A DNA stretch of 64,000 bases from an uncultured Cocleimonas sp. (GTDB lineage: Bacteria; Pseudomonadota; Gammaproteobacteria; Thiotrichales; Thiotrichaceae): positions 186,001 to 250,000 of the forward strand of contig NZ_CANLZW010000001.1 in NCBI RefSeq assembly GCF_947495625.1, given 5' to 3'. Below are positions 51,790 to 61,647 of the stretch, piece by piece. Numbering within the stretch: position 1 is the stretch's first letter; every line of letters starts with the position of its first letter. The notes beneath the pieces were generated by a model that was not told the DNA's origin, did not search any database, and saw nothing but the letters and a program-made list of their open reading frames with translations. A program made the position numbers and the translations under genes.

Positions 51790-53082
51790 ATGTCATCTTA
51801 CATCGTAGATCGCCGGCTCAACAGTAAAAATAAAAGCACGGTTAATCGACAGCGTTTTTTAAAGCGCTATCGTAAGCAAATACGTAAAGCTGTATCGGAT
51901 GCGGTCAACGAGCGTAAGCTGGAAGATATGGAAAATGGGGATAATATTAGTATCCCCAAGAAGGATTTATCTGAGCCAGTCTTTAGTCATGGCAAAGGTG
52001 GCAATCAAAGCATTGTGCACCCAGGTAATAAAGAGTTTGTAGTTGGAGATCGATTTAAACGACCAGAAGGGGGTCAAGGAGGGCCCGGCGAAGGGGAAGC
52101 ATCGGACTCAGGTGAAGGCGAAGATGAGTTCGTCTTTCAGATCTCTCAAGCAGAATTCTTAGAGTTCATGTTTGAAGATCTGGCTCTTCCTAATATGGTC
52201 AAACTTCAATTAAGCACAGACGATTCATTTAGTTATAAACGTGCTGGTATTAGTGAAGTAGGTAGTCCGAACCAAGTTAATGTGGTGCGCTCACTTCGCA
52301 GCGCACAAGCACGAAGAATCGCATTGGGAGGTAAAAAAAGAAGGAAGCGCAGACAGTTGCGAGAGGAGCTTGCTGAATTCCTGGAAGCGACACCCAAGCC
52401 GTATGACGAAGAGCAGAAAAAGAAGAAGCTATTACTCGAAGAAGAAATAGCGTCATTGAGTGCTCGTTTAGATGCGTTGCCATATATTGATGAATTTGAC
52501 CTGAAATTTAACCTGCGAGTAAAAATTCCACAGCCTTCTCCAAAGGCAGTAATGTTCTGTGTATTGGATGTGTCAGGGTCGATGACACAGGAAATTAAAG
52601 ACACAGCTAAACGCTTTTTCTATCTACTTTATTTATTTTTAAACCGTAGCTATACCAAAATAGAAGTGGTGTTTATACGTCATCACACCAAAGCGGAAGA
52701 AGTGAGTGAAGAAGACTTTTTCTATTCCCGTGAAACAGGGGGAACGGTCGTATCAAGCGCTTTAGAGTTGATGAATGATATCATCAAAGAACGTTACCCT
52801 GCTGATCAATGGAATATCTATGGTGCTCAAGCATCTGATGGTGATAACTGGCAGAACGATACAGCTAAGTGCAGTGAGTTAATGACTCAGCAAATCTTAC
52901 CAGCAGTGCAGTATTTCACCTATATTGAAATTGGTGAGCAAGATCCACAAGAATTGTGGCGACTTTATACAGACTTAAAGGGTAGTTTTGGCGATCGTTT
53001 TGCTATCAGTAAAGTACGAAATAACGGTGAAATTTTCCCTGTGTTCCGTGAGCTGTTTAAAAAAGAGGGGCAACGGGTATGA
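51790..53082 (+). CDS. yeaH: DUF444 protein YeaH
   Basis: The 430-residue protein has a basic N terminus (VDRRLNSKNKSTVNRQRFLKRY), a Gly/Glu-rich acidic stretch (about 92-112) and a von Willebrand A-like domain with the metal-site motif DVSGSM (about 258-263) and an ASDGDNW segment. It is the constant partner of PrkA and SpoVR genes. GGAG stands 6 nt upstream of the ATG. It overlaps the next gene by four bases (ATGA). Confidence 0.93.
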   Translation: MSSYIVDRRLNSKNKSTVNRQRFLKRYRKQIRKAVSDAVNERKLEDMENGDNISIPKKDLSEPVFSHGKGGNQSIVHPGNKEFVVGDRFKRPEGGQGGPGEGEASDSGEGEDEFVFQISQAEFLEFMFEDLALPNMVKLQLSTDDSFSYKRAGISEVGSPNQVNVVRSLRSAQARRIALGGKKRRKRRQLREELAEFLEATPKPYDEEQKKKKLLLEEEIASLSARLDALPYIDEFDLKFNLRVKIPQPSPKAVMFCVLDVSGSMTQEIKDTAKRFFYLLYLFLNRSYTKIEVVFIRHHTKAEEVSEEDFFYSRETGGTVVSSALELMNDIIKERYPADQWNIYGAQASDGDNWQNDTAKCSELMTQQILPAVQYFTYIEIGEQDPQELWRLYTDLKGSFGDRFAISKVRNNGEIFPVFRELFKKEGQRV

Positions 53083-54653
53083 GTAAAGCAACAAAACAAA
53101 CACCATTTTCAAAATTTGATGTCGATGGGCGATCTGAACCCGCTCAACCGCATGGGCCGCACAGTGATAAGAATTACATCTCGACCAGCTCGGAATGGAC
53201 CTTTGAATTACTCGAAAAATACGACAAAGAAATTAGTCGCATAGCCAAAGAGAAATTCAAACTAGACACCTATCCTAATCAGATAGAAGTTATTAGATCG
53301 GATCAAATGATGGATGCTTATGCCTCGGTTGGTATGCCTATTAACTATAATCACTGGTCTTACGGTAAATCTTTTCTCAGTACAGAGCAAGACTATCAAC
53401 GTGGTCGCATGGGGTTAGCATATGAGATTGTTATTAACTCAAGCCCTTGTATTGCCTATTTGATGGAAGAAAATACGCTAACAATGCAGGCCTTAGTTAT
53501 CGCGCATGCGTGTTACGGGCATAACTCGTTCTTCAAGGGTAATTATCTGTTTAGAGAATGGACAGATGCTGAAGCAATCATTGATTATCTGTTATTCGCT
53601 AAAGGCTATATCGCAAAGTGCGAGGAGCGCCATGGCGTAGAAGAGGTAGAAAAGATACTCGATTCTTGTCATGCATTGATGAATTACGGCGTCGATCGTT
53701 ATAAGCGCCCTACTCCTATATCTGTTGTAGAAGAACAAAAACGCCAGAAAGAACGTGAAGAATATATTCAGAAACACATCAATGATCTGTGGCGAACATT
53801 GCCCGAGGAAAAGGATAAGGTTAAAAAGAAAAAGCGCTTTCCAGAAGATCCGCAAGAAAATATCCTCTACTTCATAGAGAAAACATCACCAAAACTAGAG
53901 AATTGGCAGCGAGAAATTGTGCGTATCGTACGCAAGGTATCACAGTATTTTTATCCACAGCGTCAGACTCAGGTAATGAACGAGGGTTGGGCGACCTTTT
54001 GGCATTACACTATTTTGCATGAGCTTTATGATGAAGGCTTAGTTTCTGAAGGTTTTATCATGGAGTTTTTGGTGTCGCATACCAGCGTTGTGGCGCAACC
54101 AGATTTTGATAGTCCCTATTATTCAGGGATTAATCCGTATGCATTGGGATTTGCGATGATGCAGGATATCCGCAGAATATGTGAAAATCCAACCGATGAA
54201 GATTACGAATGGTTTCCTGATATTGCAGGTAGTGATTGGTTAGACACGATGCATAATGCTATGCGTAATTATCGTGATGAAAGTTTTGTACTGCAATTTC
54301 TATCACCTAAAGTAATGCGCGATTTCAAGTTCTTCCATTTAAGCGATGATGATAAAGAAGAAACCATTGGTGTCGAAGCGATTCATAATGATCAAGGTTA
54401 TAAACAGATTAGAGAGCAGTTATCACAACAATATAATTTGAGTTATCGTGAGCCAGACATCCAGGTGTTTAATGTTGATATTCTTGGCGATAGAACACTG
54501 ACTCTCAATCACTTTATGAATAATCGCAGACCTTTAGGACAGGCGACTACAGAAGTGGTTAAGCATATTCGCCAGTTATGGGGTTACGATGTGAAACTCA
54601 ATTCTGTCGATGAAAATGGGGAAACAGTGACGAGTTATTCTTCGTATTCTTAA
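53079..54653 (+). CDS. ycgB: SpoVR-family protein YcgB
   Basis: The 524-residue cytoplasmic protein carries the SpoVR pattern: SEWTFELLEKYDKEI near the start, HACYGHNSFFKGNYLF, VMNEGWATFWHYTILHEL and SGINPYALGFAMMQDI. The name comes from a Bacillus sporulation gene; in proteobacteria it is a stress or starvation protein of unknown activity. It is coupled to YeaH by an ATGA overlap. A dispersed repeat starts 5 nt after the stop. Confidence 0.95.
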   Translation: MSKATKQTPFSKFDVDGRSEPAQPHGPHSDKNYISTSSEWTFELLEKYDKEISRIAKEKFKLDTYPNQIEVIRSDQMMDAYASVGMPINYNHWSYGKSFLSTEQDYQRGRMGLAYEIVINSSPCIAYLMEENTLTMQALVIAHACYGHNSFFKGNYLFREWTDAEAIIDYLLFAKGYIAKCEERHGVEEVEKILDSCHALMNYGVDRYKRPTPISVVEEQKRQKEREEYIQKHINDLWRTLPEEKDKVKKKKRFPEDPQENILYFIEKTSPKLENWQREIVRIVRKVSQYFYPQRQTQVMNEGWATFWHYTILHELYDEGLVSEGFIMEFLVSHTSVVAQPDFDSPYYSGINPYALGFAMMQDIRRICENPTDEDYEWFPDIAGSDWLDTMHNAMRNYRDESFVLQFLSPKVMRDFKFFHLSDDDKEETIGVEAIHNDQGYKQIREQLSQQYNLSYREPDIQVFNVDILGDRTLTLNHFMNNRRPLGQATTEVVKHIRQLWGYDVKLNSVDENGETVTSYSSYS

Positions 54654-54658
54654 AAAAC

Positions 54659-54679
54659 CCTCAAAAGTAGGGGGGTGTC
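54659..54679 (+). repeat. Dispersed G-tract repeat, copy 10
   Basis: The copy has core AAAAGTAGGGGGGTGTC, sense to the SpoVR gene and 5 nt after its stop codon. The convergent ankyrin gene ends 17 bp further on. Confidence 0.9.
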
Positions 54680-54696
54680 ATTTTAATTAGTAAATA

Positions 54697-55503
54697 TTAG
54701 CGAACACCAAATGCACCAAGAATACGTCTGTCTTTATTAGCTTTAGCTATATCAATTGCGCTAACACCGTCAGAAGTTTTTGCGTAAGGAGAAGAGCCGC
54801 GCTGTTTTAAATAATTGGCAATCTGCGCATGGCGAAATCTCGTAGCGTGGTGTATTGGTAACCAGTTATTAACTGTTCGGGCGTTAATATTCGCTCCATG
54901 ATTAATTAAATAGATCACAGTAGAATATTGTCCCTTTGCTGCAGCCATATGTAACGCAGTTTCTCTTTCAGCGTTACCTGCATTTACGTTAACGCCACGA
55001 TTGATTAGCTGACCAATCTTTCTTACATCACCTCTACTTGCCGCATCAAATAATTCATTATTTGTAGGGGGAGTAACAGCTGGGGTTTTTGGCATAGCTC
55101 TTGCCTGAACAGCCTGCGCAGGTCTTCTGTTTTGGCGTTGAGACTGTTGCTGTTGTAGCTGCTGAATTTGTCGCTGCTTAGCCAATTGTTGTAATTGCCT
55201 TTTTCTTGCTTGAAGTTGCTGTTGTGACTGCTGTTGATTAGTCACAAGCCTAGCTTGCTCAGCAAAACTTAACTGAGACCTTTGGCTAGTTTTAGCTTTT
55301 GTTATAGGTTGAGATGTCTGTTTTTTAACAGCTCTTTTCTTAGCTGCTGTTGCCTTTGGTTTTTTAAGCTGATTTTGATATTCACTTTGTAAGGCACCAA
55401 TCTCAGACATATCATAAGCATATTCTGAATCAGCTGCTGATAGGTTGCTTACCAAGAAAACAGTGGCGACTATAGTGTATAAAGTGATGTTAGAGCATGA
55501 CAT
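54697..55503 (-). CDS. Exported ankyrin-repeat protein with Gln-rich coiled region
   Basis: About 268 residues. The start at 55503 is chosen because AAGGA lies 8 nt upstream; an ATG at 55524 is less likely. A signal peptide (about 6-23, ending SNLSAA) precedes a basic, Gln-rich segment (about 75-135, with QQQSQQQLQARKRQLQQLAK) likely to be helical or coiled. Three to four ankyrin repeats follow (about 150-250: ELFDAASRGDVRKIGQLINR, ETALHMAAAKGQYSTVIYLI, WLPIHHATRFRHAQIANYLK). A periplasmic scaffold role is inferred. Confidence 0.8.
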   Translation of the reverse strand: MSCSNITLYTIVATVFLVSNLSAADSEYAYDMSEIGALQSEYQNQLKKPKATAAKKRAVKKQTSQPITKAKTSQRSQLSFAEQARLVTNQQQSQQQLQARKRQLQQLAKQRQIQQLQQQQSQRQNRRPAQAVQARAMPKTPAVTPPTNNELFDAASRGDVRKIGQLINRGVNVNAGNAERETALHMAAAKGQYSTVIYLINHGANINARTVNNWLPIHHATRFRHAQIANYLKQRGSSPYAKTSDGVSAIDIAKANKDRRILGAFGVR

Positions 55504-55619
55504 ATTAATTTCCTTTGTAAGCACATCTAATCACTTGATTATATGACAAAAAATGAATTCACGTTGCTTGATGATTAGGCAGCTCTAATTCAGCTGGAAG
55601 TCAAATATAAGAAAGTAAA

Positions 55620-55640
55620 GTCACCCCCCTACTTTTAGGC
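55620..55640 (-). repeat. Dispersed G-tract repeat, copy 11
   Basis: On the minus strand the core is AAAAGTAGGGGGGTGAC. It lies 5 nt after the stop codon of the DM13 gene in that gene's sense orientation. Confidence 0.9.
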
Positions 55641-55645
55641 ATTTT

Positions 55646-56113
55646 TTAGCGGTATTTGGTAGCGCTAATGAATTCTCCAAAAGATTCGCACCAGACCACA
55701 ACCGTATTAAAATTTTCTGGATTGATAGTTTCTGGAACCGGTATAACAAAATTCTTAAAGGTTTTCACGTCGCCTACTTTTACCATTTTGGATTTCAGTT
55801 GATTGAATGAGGCCTCTGTATCGACAAATTCTGGTGACAAATAGAGTTTGTAATCTGGTCCGGGAGCAATCTCTCCATCAAGTGAGATAAACTGATTTCC
55901 CACAGAAACTGTGCCTTCACCCCAATGTAAGAAATCGCTGCCTTCAAGATCTTTTTTGAATTCGCCTTTATAGCTTGCTAGAGCTTCTGCCGTTTTCATG
56001 GCATCTATGCTGGGAGCTTCAGGTGCAGTGAGAATAGGTAGGGCGTAGATTCCTAATGCGAAACCAATGGCGGCAAAGATTAAATGTGAAACCAATAAGA
56101 CAAACTTTTTCAT
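55646..56113 (-). CDS. DM13-domain membrane-anchored protein
   Basis: The 155-residue protein has an N-terminal hydrophobic anchor (about 4-27) and a DM13 domain (about 48-154) with GEGTVSVGNQFISLDGEI, GPDYKLYLSPEF and VVVWCESFGEFISA. The single cysteine in VVWCE is the conserved DM13 residue thought to take part in electron transfer or metal binding. Location would be periplasmic, tethered to the membrane. Confidence 0.78.
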   Translation of the reverse strand: MKKFVLLVSHLIFAAIGFALGIYALPILTAPEAPSIDAMKTAEALASYKGEFKKDLEGSDFLHWGEGTVSVGNQFISLDGEIAPGPDYKLYLSPEFVDTEASFNQLKSKMVKVGDVKTFKNFVIPVPETINPENFNTVVVWCESFGEFISATKYR

Positions 56114-56652
56114 GAGTGACTCGCTAATGTATACATCAATTATGGGATTCCATTCATAAAGCTCATCGAGTATAGGATTCTATAATGACAATTTCATTAT
56201 TTTTTATGGAGTGTATGAGTTTATCGTTGTGTAAAAATCATGATAAACCAAATTTCAACTTCTACTAAAACGTTCTTGATACCACTCGTCAGAGCAAGCT
56301 CTAACTTTAAGTAAGATGTGTTATTTTTAGTCAATATAAATAATTTGCACGCAAATATATTGTAATTAATTATATATGCGCGGCTTTAGTTGTAAGTTGC
56401 TGTTAATCATTGCCTTTTGGCATTACTAACAGGCTGCTCATGACTAAATAGCTTATACGAATCTTATGTATATTAAATAATAAAAATTATTACATACTTT
56501 TGTACAACAGGATTGGATGAAAAAACACTCAAAATAATCTTCAAATTTTCCTGTTTAAATAAGCGTGCTTAACTCGTTAATGGAAATGTGTTTTGCCACT
56601 AATTTCAAAAAATTTTATTTGAATGTATCAAAATTTACCATAGGACATCACA
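56114..56652. other. 539-bp gap without a recognised gene
   Basis: AT-rich sequence between the leftward DM13 gene and the rightward phosphatase gene. It must carry their promoters, but none could be placed with confidence. I saw no RNA gene, repeat or sizeable frame on either strand. Confidence 0.5.
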
Positions 56653-57267
56653 TTGAAAAACTCATTTGTTATTACGTTTAAAACTCTAGTATACATTTGT
56701 TGTTGGATACCTATATCTCTATCGTTAGCAGTACCTTCAGAAACTTTATCCACACCAGATTTAATAAAAGCTTTGCAATCTGGTGGACATATTATTTACA
56801 TGCGCCACGCAAATACGGATCGCACACAGATGGATACGGATGGGGATACTTTTGATGATTGTGATAATCAGAGAAACTTGTCTGCTGAAGGTCGAGAGCA
56901 AGCTAAACGGATAGGACTTATTATACAAAAGCTTAGAATCCCGATAGGCACTGTTTTATCTAGCCCTTATTGTCGAACTAAAGAAACGGCCAAGTTAGCA
57001 TTTGGCCAGTTCGGAGTTGTATCTAAATTGCAATATTCATTTACTAAGAATAGTGAAGAATTTAAACGGCTAGGTGCAGATCTACTTACAATGATGAAGA
57101 AAACAGAAGCGGAGGAAAAAAATGATGTGTTTGTAGGTCATTCAGCGAATCTTAAAGATGGTTTGGGTGTCTGGCCTAAGCCTGAAGGGGTATTGGTTGT
57201 TTTTAAGAAAAGCGGAGAAGACATTATATTCAAGGGAATGATTCAGCCAGATGAGTGGCCGAAGTGA
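56653..57267 (+). CDS. Exported histidine phosphatase family protein
   Basis: The 204-residue protein has a signal peptide (about 8-26), then the phosphohistidine motif IIYMRHANTDRTQ (about 48-60), SSPYCRTKETAKLA and the second-half histidine FVGHSANLKDGL. All core residues of the RHG fold (R-H, R, H) are visible. It would dephosphorylate a small molecule or sugar phosphate in the periplasm. The start is TTG with AGGA about 9 nt upstream. It precedes the c-di-GMP gene by 33 bp. Confidence 0.8.
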   Translation: MKNSFVITFKTLVYICCWIPISLSLAVPSETLSTPDLIKALQSGGHIIYMRHANTDRTQMDTDGDTFDDCDNQRNLSAEGREQAKRIGLIIQKLRIPIGTVLSSPYCRTKETAKLAFGQFGVVSKLQYSFTKNSEEFKRLGADLLTMMKKTEAEEKNDVFVGHSANLKDGLGVWPKPEGVLVVFKKSGEDIIFKGMIQPDEWPK

Positions 57268-57300
57268 ATATTAAAACCATCGTGATTAAGAGTTGAATCA

Positions 57301-59892
57301 ATGAATTGTTTTAATAGGCTTTCCACACGTAGTCGTTTCCTGGTTGCTCCATTTATTGGCGTGGTTCTTACACTGCTTATCTTCTTTAGTAGTAATAGCA
57401 TTATTCAAAAACACACCGACATATTCAAACAATTACACGAAACAAATTTAACCCAGGTCGGCGAAATAATCCGTACGACTGTATTACTGTCAAAGAATAA
57501 CGAAAAGCTCGAACATCTTTTGATTGCAACCGAGACACAACCGGACGAAGAGACAAGCTTTCTTAATGGAAGAGACATACTGAATGACCTGGAGCTTCTG
57601 GAGGAACAACTTAACAAGAGCCTTGGTTCCACACATAAGATCATTAATGGTGTAGATATATTCGAAAAAATCAGGGTTAACTTTAGCTATTACCGTGAAA
57701 AAAGTCTTCTTGCTATTCAATTGTCAAGTTTCAATCCTAATCTTGCAAAGCAAGAATATCTTAAAGCCAATATGGTTCTGCAGCAGTTAGACAAATGGTT
57801 TTTAATTTTATCTGACTTTTATGTAAAAGATCTGACCGAGCAATCTGGAGTAGTCGAAAGTACTCTTTACGATCAATCATCATTGACTATTTTTACAATT
57901 TTATTGTTAGCGGTGATGGTATTTTCTGCCTTATTTTTTTCCAGGCGCATGTCATCTGAGATTGATTTAGTTAATAAGTCATTGATTGGCCTTTCAAAAG
58001 GTAAAAAAACGATTAATCTACCTAAACAGTCAAATGACAATATGCATCAGTTATACAATGCTGTTTACATGTTCAAACGAAGCATAGAACAAAACGAAAA
58101 AACTCAGGAAAAACTTAGCCAAACCATTGGGGAATTGACTGATAGTAAAGAGCGATACATTAATCTTTTAAATCTAATACCGACCGCTATTATCGCTATC
58201 AACGATTCACAGAAAATAGTTTTGTTTAACAAAGCTGCCGAAAAAATACTGGGTTACGATAGCCGAGAGATTTTTGGTAAGCGACTTGAGATACTGATGC
58301 CAGAACAATATCGTCAATTTAACACGCAATATGTTGAAAAGTTCAAAGAATCAGAATTAGATAATACTCTTATCACAGCTATAAGAAGAACACCGGTGAC
58401 AGCGCAGAAAAAAAATGGTGACAAAATCTACATTGAAGCCAGTATTGCAAAATTACAACTGGAAAATGAAAATATGATGACTATTGCAGTTACTGACGTC
58501 ACCGATCGTATGCAAGCAGAGAAGGAAATCCTGCATAAGGCTCATTACGATGCATTAACTGATTTGCCTAACCGTTTTCTCGCTCTCGATTGCTTGAATA
58601 AAGGTTTAAAAGAGGCACGTATTAAGAATGATATTTTAGCCGTGCTTTTCCTTGATTTGGATGGTTTCAAAAAGATCAATGACACATTGGGCCATGAAAC
58701 AGGGGATAAACTCCTGATTGAAGCAGGAAAACGATTACAAGATGTTGTTCGTGAAGGTGATACTGTTGGACGTTTAGGAGGAGATGAATTTATAGTCATA
58801 CTCTATGGGCTTATGCATAGCGTAGAAGCAGTCCCCACGGTACAAAAACTTATTAAGCAGTTTAGAAAACCCTTCGAGGTAGATGACCGCGAGCTGATAC
58901 TTACCGCCAGCGTTGGTATTTCATCTTATCCGGAGGATGGTGATAATGCTTCAGAATTATTGCGTAAAGCAGACGCTGCTATGTACAGTTCTAAGGATAG
59001 AGGTCGTAATACATCCACCTTCTTTACTGAGTCGATGAATCTTGCAGTATCACGGCAGCTAACTCTGGAAGAACAATTGCACGGTGCATTGAAGCGTCAG
59101 GAATTCAGACTTGTTTATCAACCCCAGATTGATATTAGCAGCGGTCAAATAGTTGGTGCCGAAGTCTTGATAAGATGGAACAATAATATTCTCGGTGAAG
59201 TTTTACCCGAGGAGTTTATTCCCATCGCTGAGCATACAGGTTTGATAATACCTTTAAGTCAATTTGTTTTGAGCGAATCTCTCAAGATGCTAGCCCTATG
59301 GCAAGTGACCCATGAAAGTACATTCCGATTAGCTGTAAATCTTTCGCCACGCCAGTTTAGAGACCCCAATTTCATTAGCTTTATAAAGAAAACATTACGA
59401 GACAGTGGAGTTGCTGCTAATACCTTGGAACTGGAGATAACTGAGGGAGTGCTAATGAGTGGTCATAGTTTTATTGATGATGCCTTATCGTCCTTAAGCA
59501 AGCTGGGTATAAGGTTGGCAATGGACGATTTTGGTACAGGATATTCATCTTTAAGTTATCTACGTAAATATTCCTTTGATACTTTGAAGATCGACCGTAG
59601 TTTTATTAATGATATTAACCTGAGCTCGCGTAACCGGGAACTGGTCAATGCTATTATAGCCATGGCTCAAGCTCTAGGGCTTGAAATAGTCGCTGAGGGT
59701 GTTGAAACGAAAACGCAATTAAAATATCTAGCCAAACGTAATTGTGAGTATGCACAGGGATATTTTTTCAATAAACCGATAACCTCTGAAGAAGTCACTG
59801 TAATACTTGAAAGACAGAAGAGGCGTGAGAAGAGGAAAATAATAGGAAAAGAAGGTATAAAAAAAGATCAATACAGTGAGCTGGTTAATTGA
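57301..59892 (+). CDS. Membrane PAS-GGDEF-EAL c-di-GMP enzyme
   Basis: The 863-residue inner-membrane protein has two membrane segments (about 12-31 and 197-217) flanking a periplasmic helical sensor domain, then a HAMP-like stretch and a PAS domain (about 282-395, IPTAIIAINDSQKIVLFNKAAE in parts). A GGDEF domain has intact GRLGGDEF and an inhibitory RxxD site (REGD) five residues before it. An EAL-type phosphodiesterase domain follows with AEVLIRW, DDFGTGYSSLSYL, KIDRSFI and AEGVET. Both activities look intact, so the balance is probably set by the sensor and PAS ligand. The C-terminal tail is Lys/Arg-rich. Confidence 0.92.
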   Translation: MNCFNRLSTRSRFLVAPFIGVVLTLLIFFSSNSIIQKHTDIFKQLHETNLTQVGEIIRTTVLLSKNNEKLEHLLIATETQPDEETSFLNGRDILNDLELLEEQLNKSLGSTHKIINGVDIFEKIRVNFSYYREKSLLAIQLSSFNPNLAKQEYLKANMVLQQLDKWFLILSDFYVKDLTEQSGVVESTLYDQSSLTIFTILLLAVMVFSALFFSRRMSSEIDLVNKSLIGLSKGKKTINLPKQSNDNMHQLYNAVYMFKRSIEQNEKTQEKLSQTIGELTDSKERYINLLNLIPTAIIAINDSQKIVLFNKAAEKILGYDSREIFGKRLEILMPEQYRQFNTQYVEKFKESELDNTLITAIRRTPVTAQKKNGDKIYIEASIAKLQLENENMMTIAVTDVTDRMQAEKEILHKAHYDALTDLPNRFLALDCLNKGLKEARIKNDILAVLFLDLDGFKKINDTLGHETGDKLLIEAGKRLQDVVREGDTVGRLGGDEFIVILYGLMHSVEAVPTVQKLIKQFRKPFEVDDRELILTASVGISSYPEDGDNASELLRKADAAMYSSKDRGRNTSTFFTESMNLAVSRQLTLEEQLHGALKRQEFRLVYQPQIDISSGQIVGAEVLIRWNNNILGEVLPEEFIPIAEHTGLIIPLSQFVLSESLKMLALWQVTHESTFRLAVNLSPRQFRDPNFISFIKKTLRDSGVAANTLELEITEGVLMSGHSFIDDALSSLSKLGIRLAMDDFGTGYSSLSYLRKYSFDTLKIDRSFINDINLSSRNRELVNAIIAMAQALGLEIVAEGVETKTQLKYLAKRNCEYAQGYFFNKPITSEEVTVILERQKRREKRKIIGKEGIKKDQYSELVN

Positions 59893-59913
59893 AAACGTCA
59901 CCTTTTTATGGAC

Positions 59914-60486
59914 TTATGCTCTTCGGGTATAGGGATCAAGAATTACAATTTCGTTATTTACTGGGCGTATCATGAGATTGTCGCCATGTAAGTCCCAAGC
60001 TAATACACCTTCATACTGGTTATAGAATTCAAAAAGTTTCATGATATCTTTGGCGAGTTCTGAGTTATATCGTTTCTCAATTCCGGCGAATATTTTTTTT
60101 CTATCTGATTCGTTTTGCCATTCTAAATCTTTAACACAGCGATCAAAGTATTTAGAGTCTTCTTCATTTAGATGTTTCAGTTTTTCCATGATATAGATAA
60201 AACGATGATCTGTTTCTTCACCTGAATAAATAATTTCGTTGCTAGGTTGTTCAACAGGATTATCATCTTCATCCAAAATACCGACTCGTTTTATATTTGG
60301 AACCTTTGTTAGTTCGTGCTGATGAATAGCTCCGCAGTAATATTCCAAACCTAGTGAACGTTTTTCTAACAACACATTATTTTCATCAAAATCATACACA
60401 TTAGTTAGAAATGTGTTTTCACATTTCTCGCAATGAATTTGGGGGTATTCATCCGCTATGAAATTATCGAGCACCTTAACCGTCAT
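59914..60486 (-). CDS. Small kinase-like protein with HGDN catalytic motif
   Basis: The 190-residue protein has a C-terminal segment VLAWDLHGDNLMIR ... IVILDPY. This matches the HxDxxxxN catalytic loop and the DFG-equivalent of protein kinase-like and aminoglycoside-phosphotransferase-like folds. A CEKC pair (about 19-22) and CGAIHQHE could form a small metal site. The N lobe is too short for a normal kinase, so the fold is incomplete or divergent. The start at 60486 gives an ATGA overlap with the HAD gene and is preferred over 60516. Possibly phage-derived. Confidence 0.6.
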   Translation of the reverse strand: MTVKVLDNFIADEYPQIHCEKCENTFLTNVYDFDENNVLLEKRSLGLEYYCGAIHQHELTKVPNIKRVGILDEDDNPVEQPSNEIIYSGEETDHRFIYIMEKLKHLNEEDSKYFDRCVKDLEWQNESDRKKIFAGIEKRYNSELAKDIMKLFEFYNQYEGVLAWDLHGDNLMIRPVNNEIVILDPYTRRA

Positions 60487-60965
60487 GAGATGCAATTCCT
60501 TTCTAGAAGTTTGCATGAATCTAAACTTATTCCGGGATAAAAATCATCAATCCAAATGTGGATTGAGATTCCTAGCTTCTTTAAGTATCTGCGTTTTGGT
60601 TTTCCATCTGTAAAGTAAATGGGAATTTGTAGTTCTTCAAGAAAACCATAGATTTCTTCACGGTCTTCTATATCAGGAGCGCGTAAGGTACATATGCAGG
60701 GTTTAAATCCAGAGTTTTGCAGTTTAAGAATCAGTTGTTTGAATAGTGGTTTATCTGCACTGATGGTGTTATCCCAATCTATCGCTATTTCTTTTGACTT
60801 TTTATTATCCAGAAGAAGATAGATATCGATAAGAAACTCATTGTATTTATCTACAAGGTCATGTTCTTTTTGTACTAGGAAGTGACTGATTAGTTGATAA
60901 GCAGGATATGTTTGTTTCTTTTTCGTACAATAATAAAAAGTTAATTTGTCGTCGTCATCAATCAT
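60483..60965 (-). CDS. HAD-fold phosphatase-like protein
   Basis: The 160-residue protein has all HAD motifs in its second half: AIDWDNTIS (motif I, DxDxT), CTLRAPD (motif II Thr), GKPKRRYLKK (motif III Lys) and WIDDFYPG (motif IV, DD). The first 60 residues are helical with no motif. It overlaps the kinase-like gene by four bases, so a phosphatase and a kinase-like protein are made in a coupled way. Substrate unknown. Confidence 0.65.
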   Translation of the reverse strand: MIDDDDKLTFYYCTKKKQTYPAYQLISHFLVQKEHDLVDKYNEFLIDIYLLLDNKKSKEIAIDWDNTISADKPLFKQLILKLQNSGFKPCICTLRAPDIEDREEIYGFLEELQIPIYFTDGKPKRRYLKKLGISIHIWIDDFYPGISLDSCKLLERNCIS

Positions 60966-60986
60966 TATCTTTCATCAACGTTACTT

Positions 60987-61574
60987 TTATTTTTGGGCTA
61001 AGTGAATCGTATATGCCTTGCCCTGTTTTAATTTTTTGTAATTACCAAATATTTCTTTAAGATTACGTTTCATATACTGACGTAATCCATTTACTGTAAC
61101 CAAGTATAAACTACCGTTCTTTTCTAAATGATGATGTGCGTCATGCAACATTAAAGACATCATCTCTTTTCCAACTTTTGCAGGAACATTAGAAGCAATC
61201 ACATTGAAACGTTTTGATCTTTCGATATGCTGAAAGCCGTTACTGAGTTGTGCTGTTGCATTCGGAATTTTGTTTAATGCGGCATTTTTATTGGCGTATT
61301 CAACAGCCATAAAATCTTTATCAACCAATATCGTTTCTCCATTAGGAGCGAGTTTTGCCATAGTCAGACCAATAGGTCCGTAGCCGCAACCTAAATCAAA
61401 ACAATTGTCATCGGGATTTATTTTGATGTATTGCATCATCAGCTTTGTGCCGTCATCTAATTCACGCGGAGAAAAAATTCCCCAGGTACTCTTGTAGTTT
61501 AAAGTGGTGTCACAAAGTGTTCCACTAAACGAGATATCCTTACGATATTCATCTAACTGTTTTTTATCTAACAT
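60987..61574 (-). CDS. RsmC-like class I SAM methyltransferase
   Basis: The 195-residue enzyme has the SAM-binding motif CFDLGCGYGPIGLTMAK (about 58-74) and an acidic end of strand 2 (ILVDKDFMAVEYA). The catalytic motif reads ASNVPAKVG (about 128-136) in place of NPPFH, and the N terminus has SGTLCDTTLNYKSTWGIFS. This matches the MTS domain of 16S/23S rRNA guanine-N2 methyltransferases without their N-terminal half. The RNA target is uncertain. Confidence 0.8.
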   Translation of the reverse strand: MLDKKQLDEYRKDISFSGTLCDTTLNYKSTWGIFSPRELDDGTKLMMQYIKINPDDNCFDLGCGYGPIGLTMAKLAPNGETILVDKDFMAVEYANKNAALNKIPNATAQLSNGFQHIERSKRFNVIASNVPAKVGKEMMSLMLHDAHHHLEKNGSLYLVTVNGLRQYMKRNLKEIFGNYKKLKQGKAYTIHLAQK

Positions 61575-61647
61575 GGTTTTTTAATCTTGTGGTTGATGCT
61601 TATAAAGCGAAGAAAGGTTTATAAGGTACATTTTTTATAAAAGTTAC

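Noticed and set aside
55069-55083. GTAGGGGGAGTAAC inside the ankyrin gene
   Set aside because: Shares GTAG and a G run with the dispersed repeat but lacks the A-rich left flank and the TGAC end; ordinary coding sequence is sufficient.
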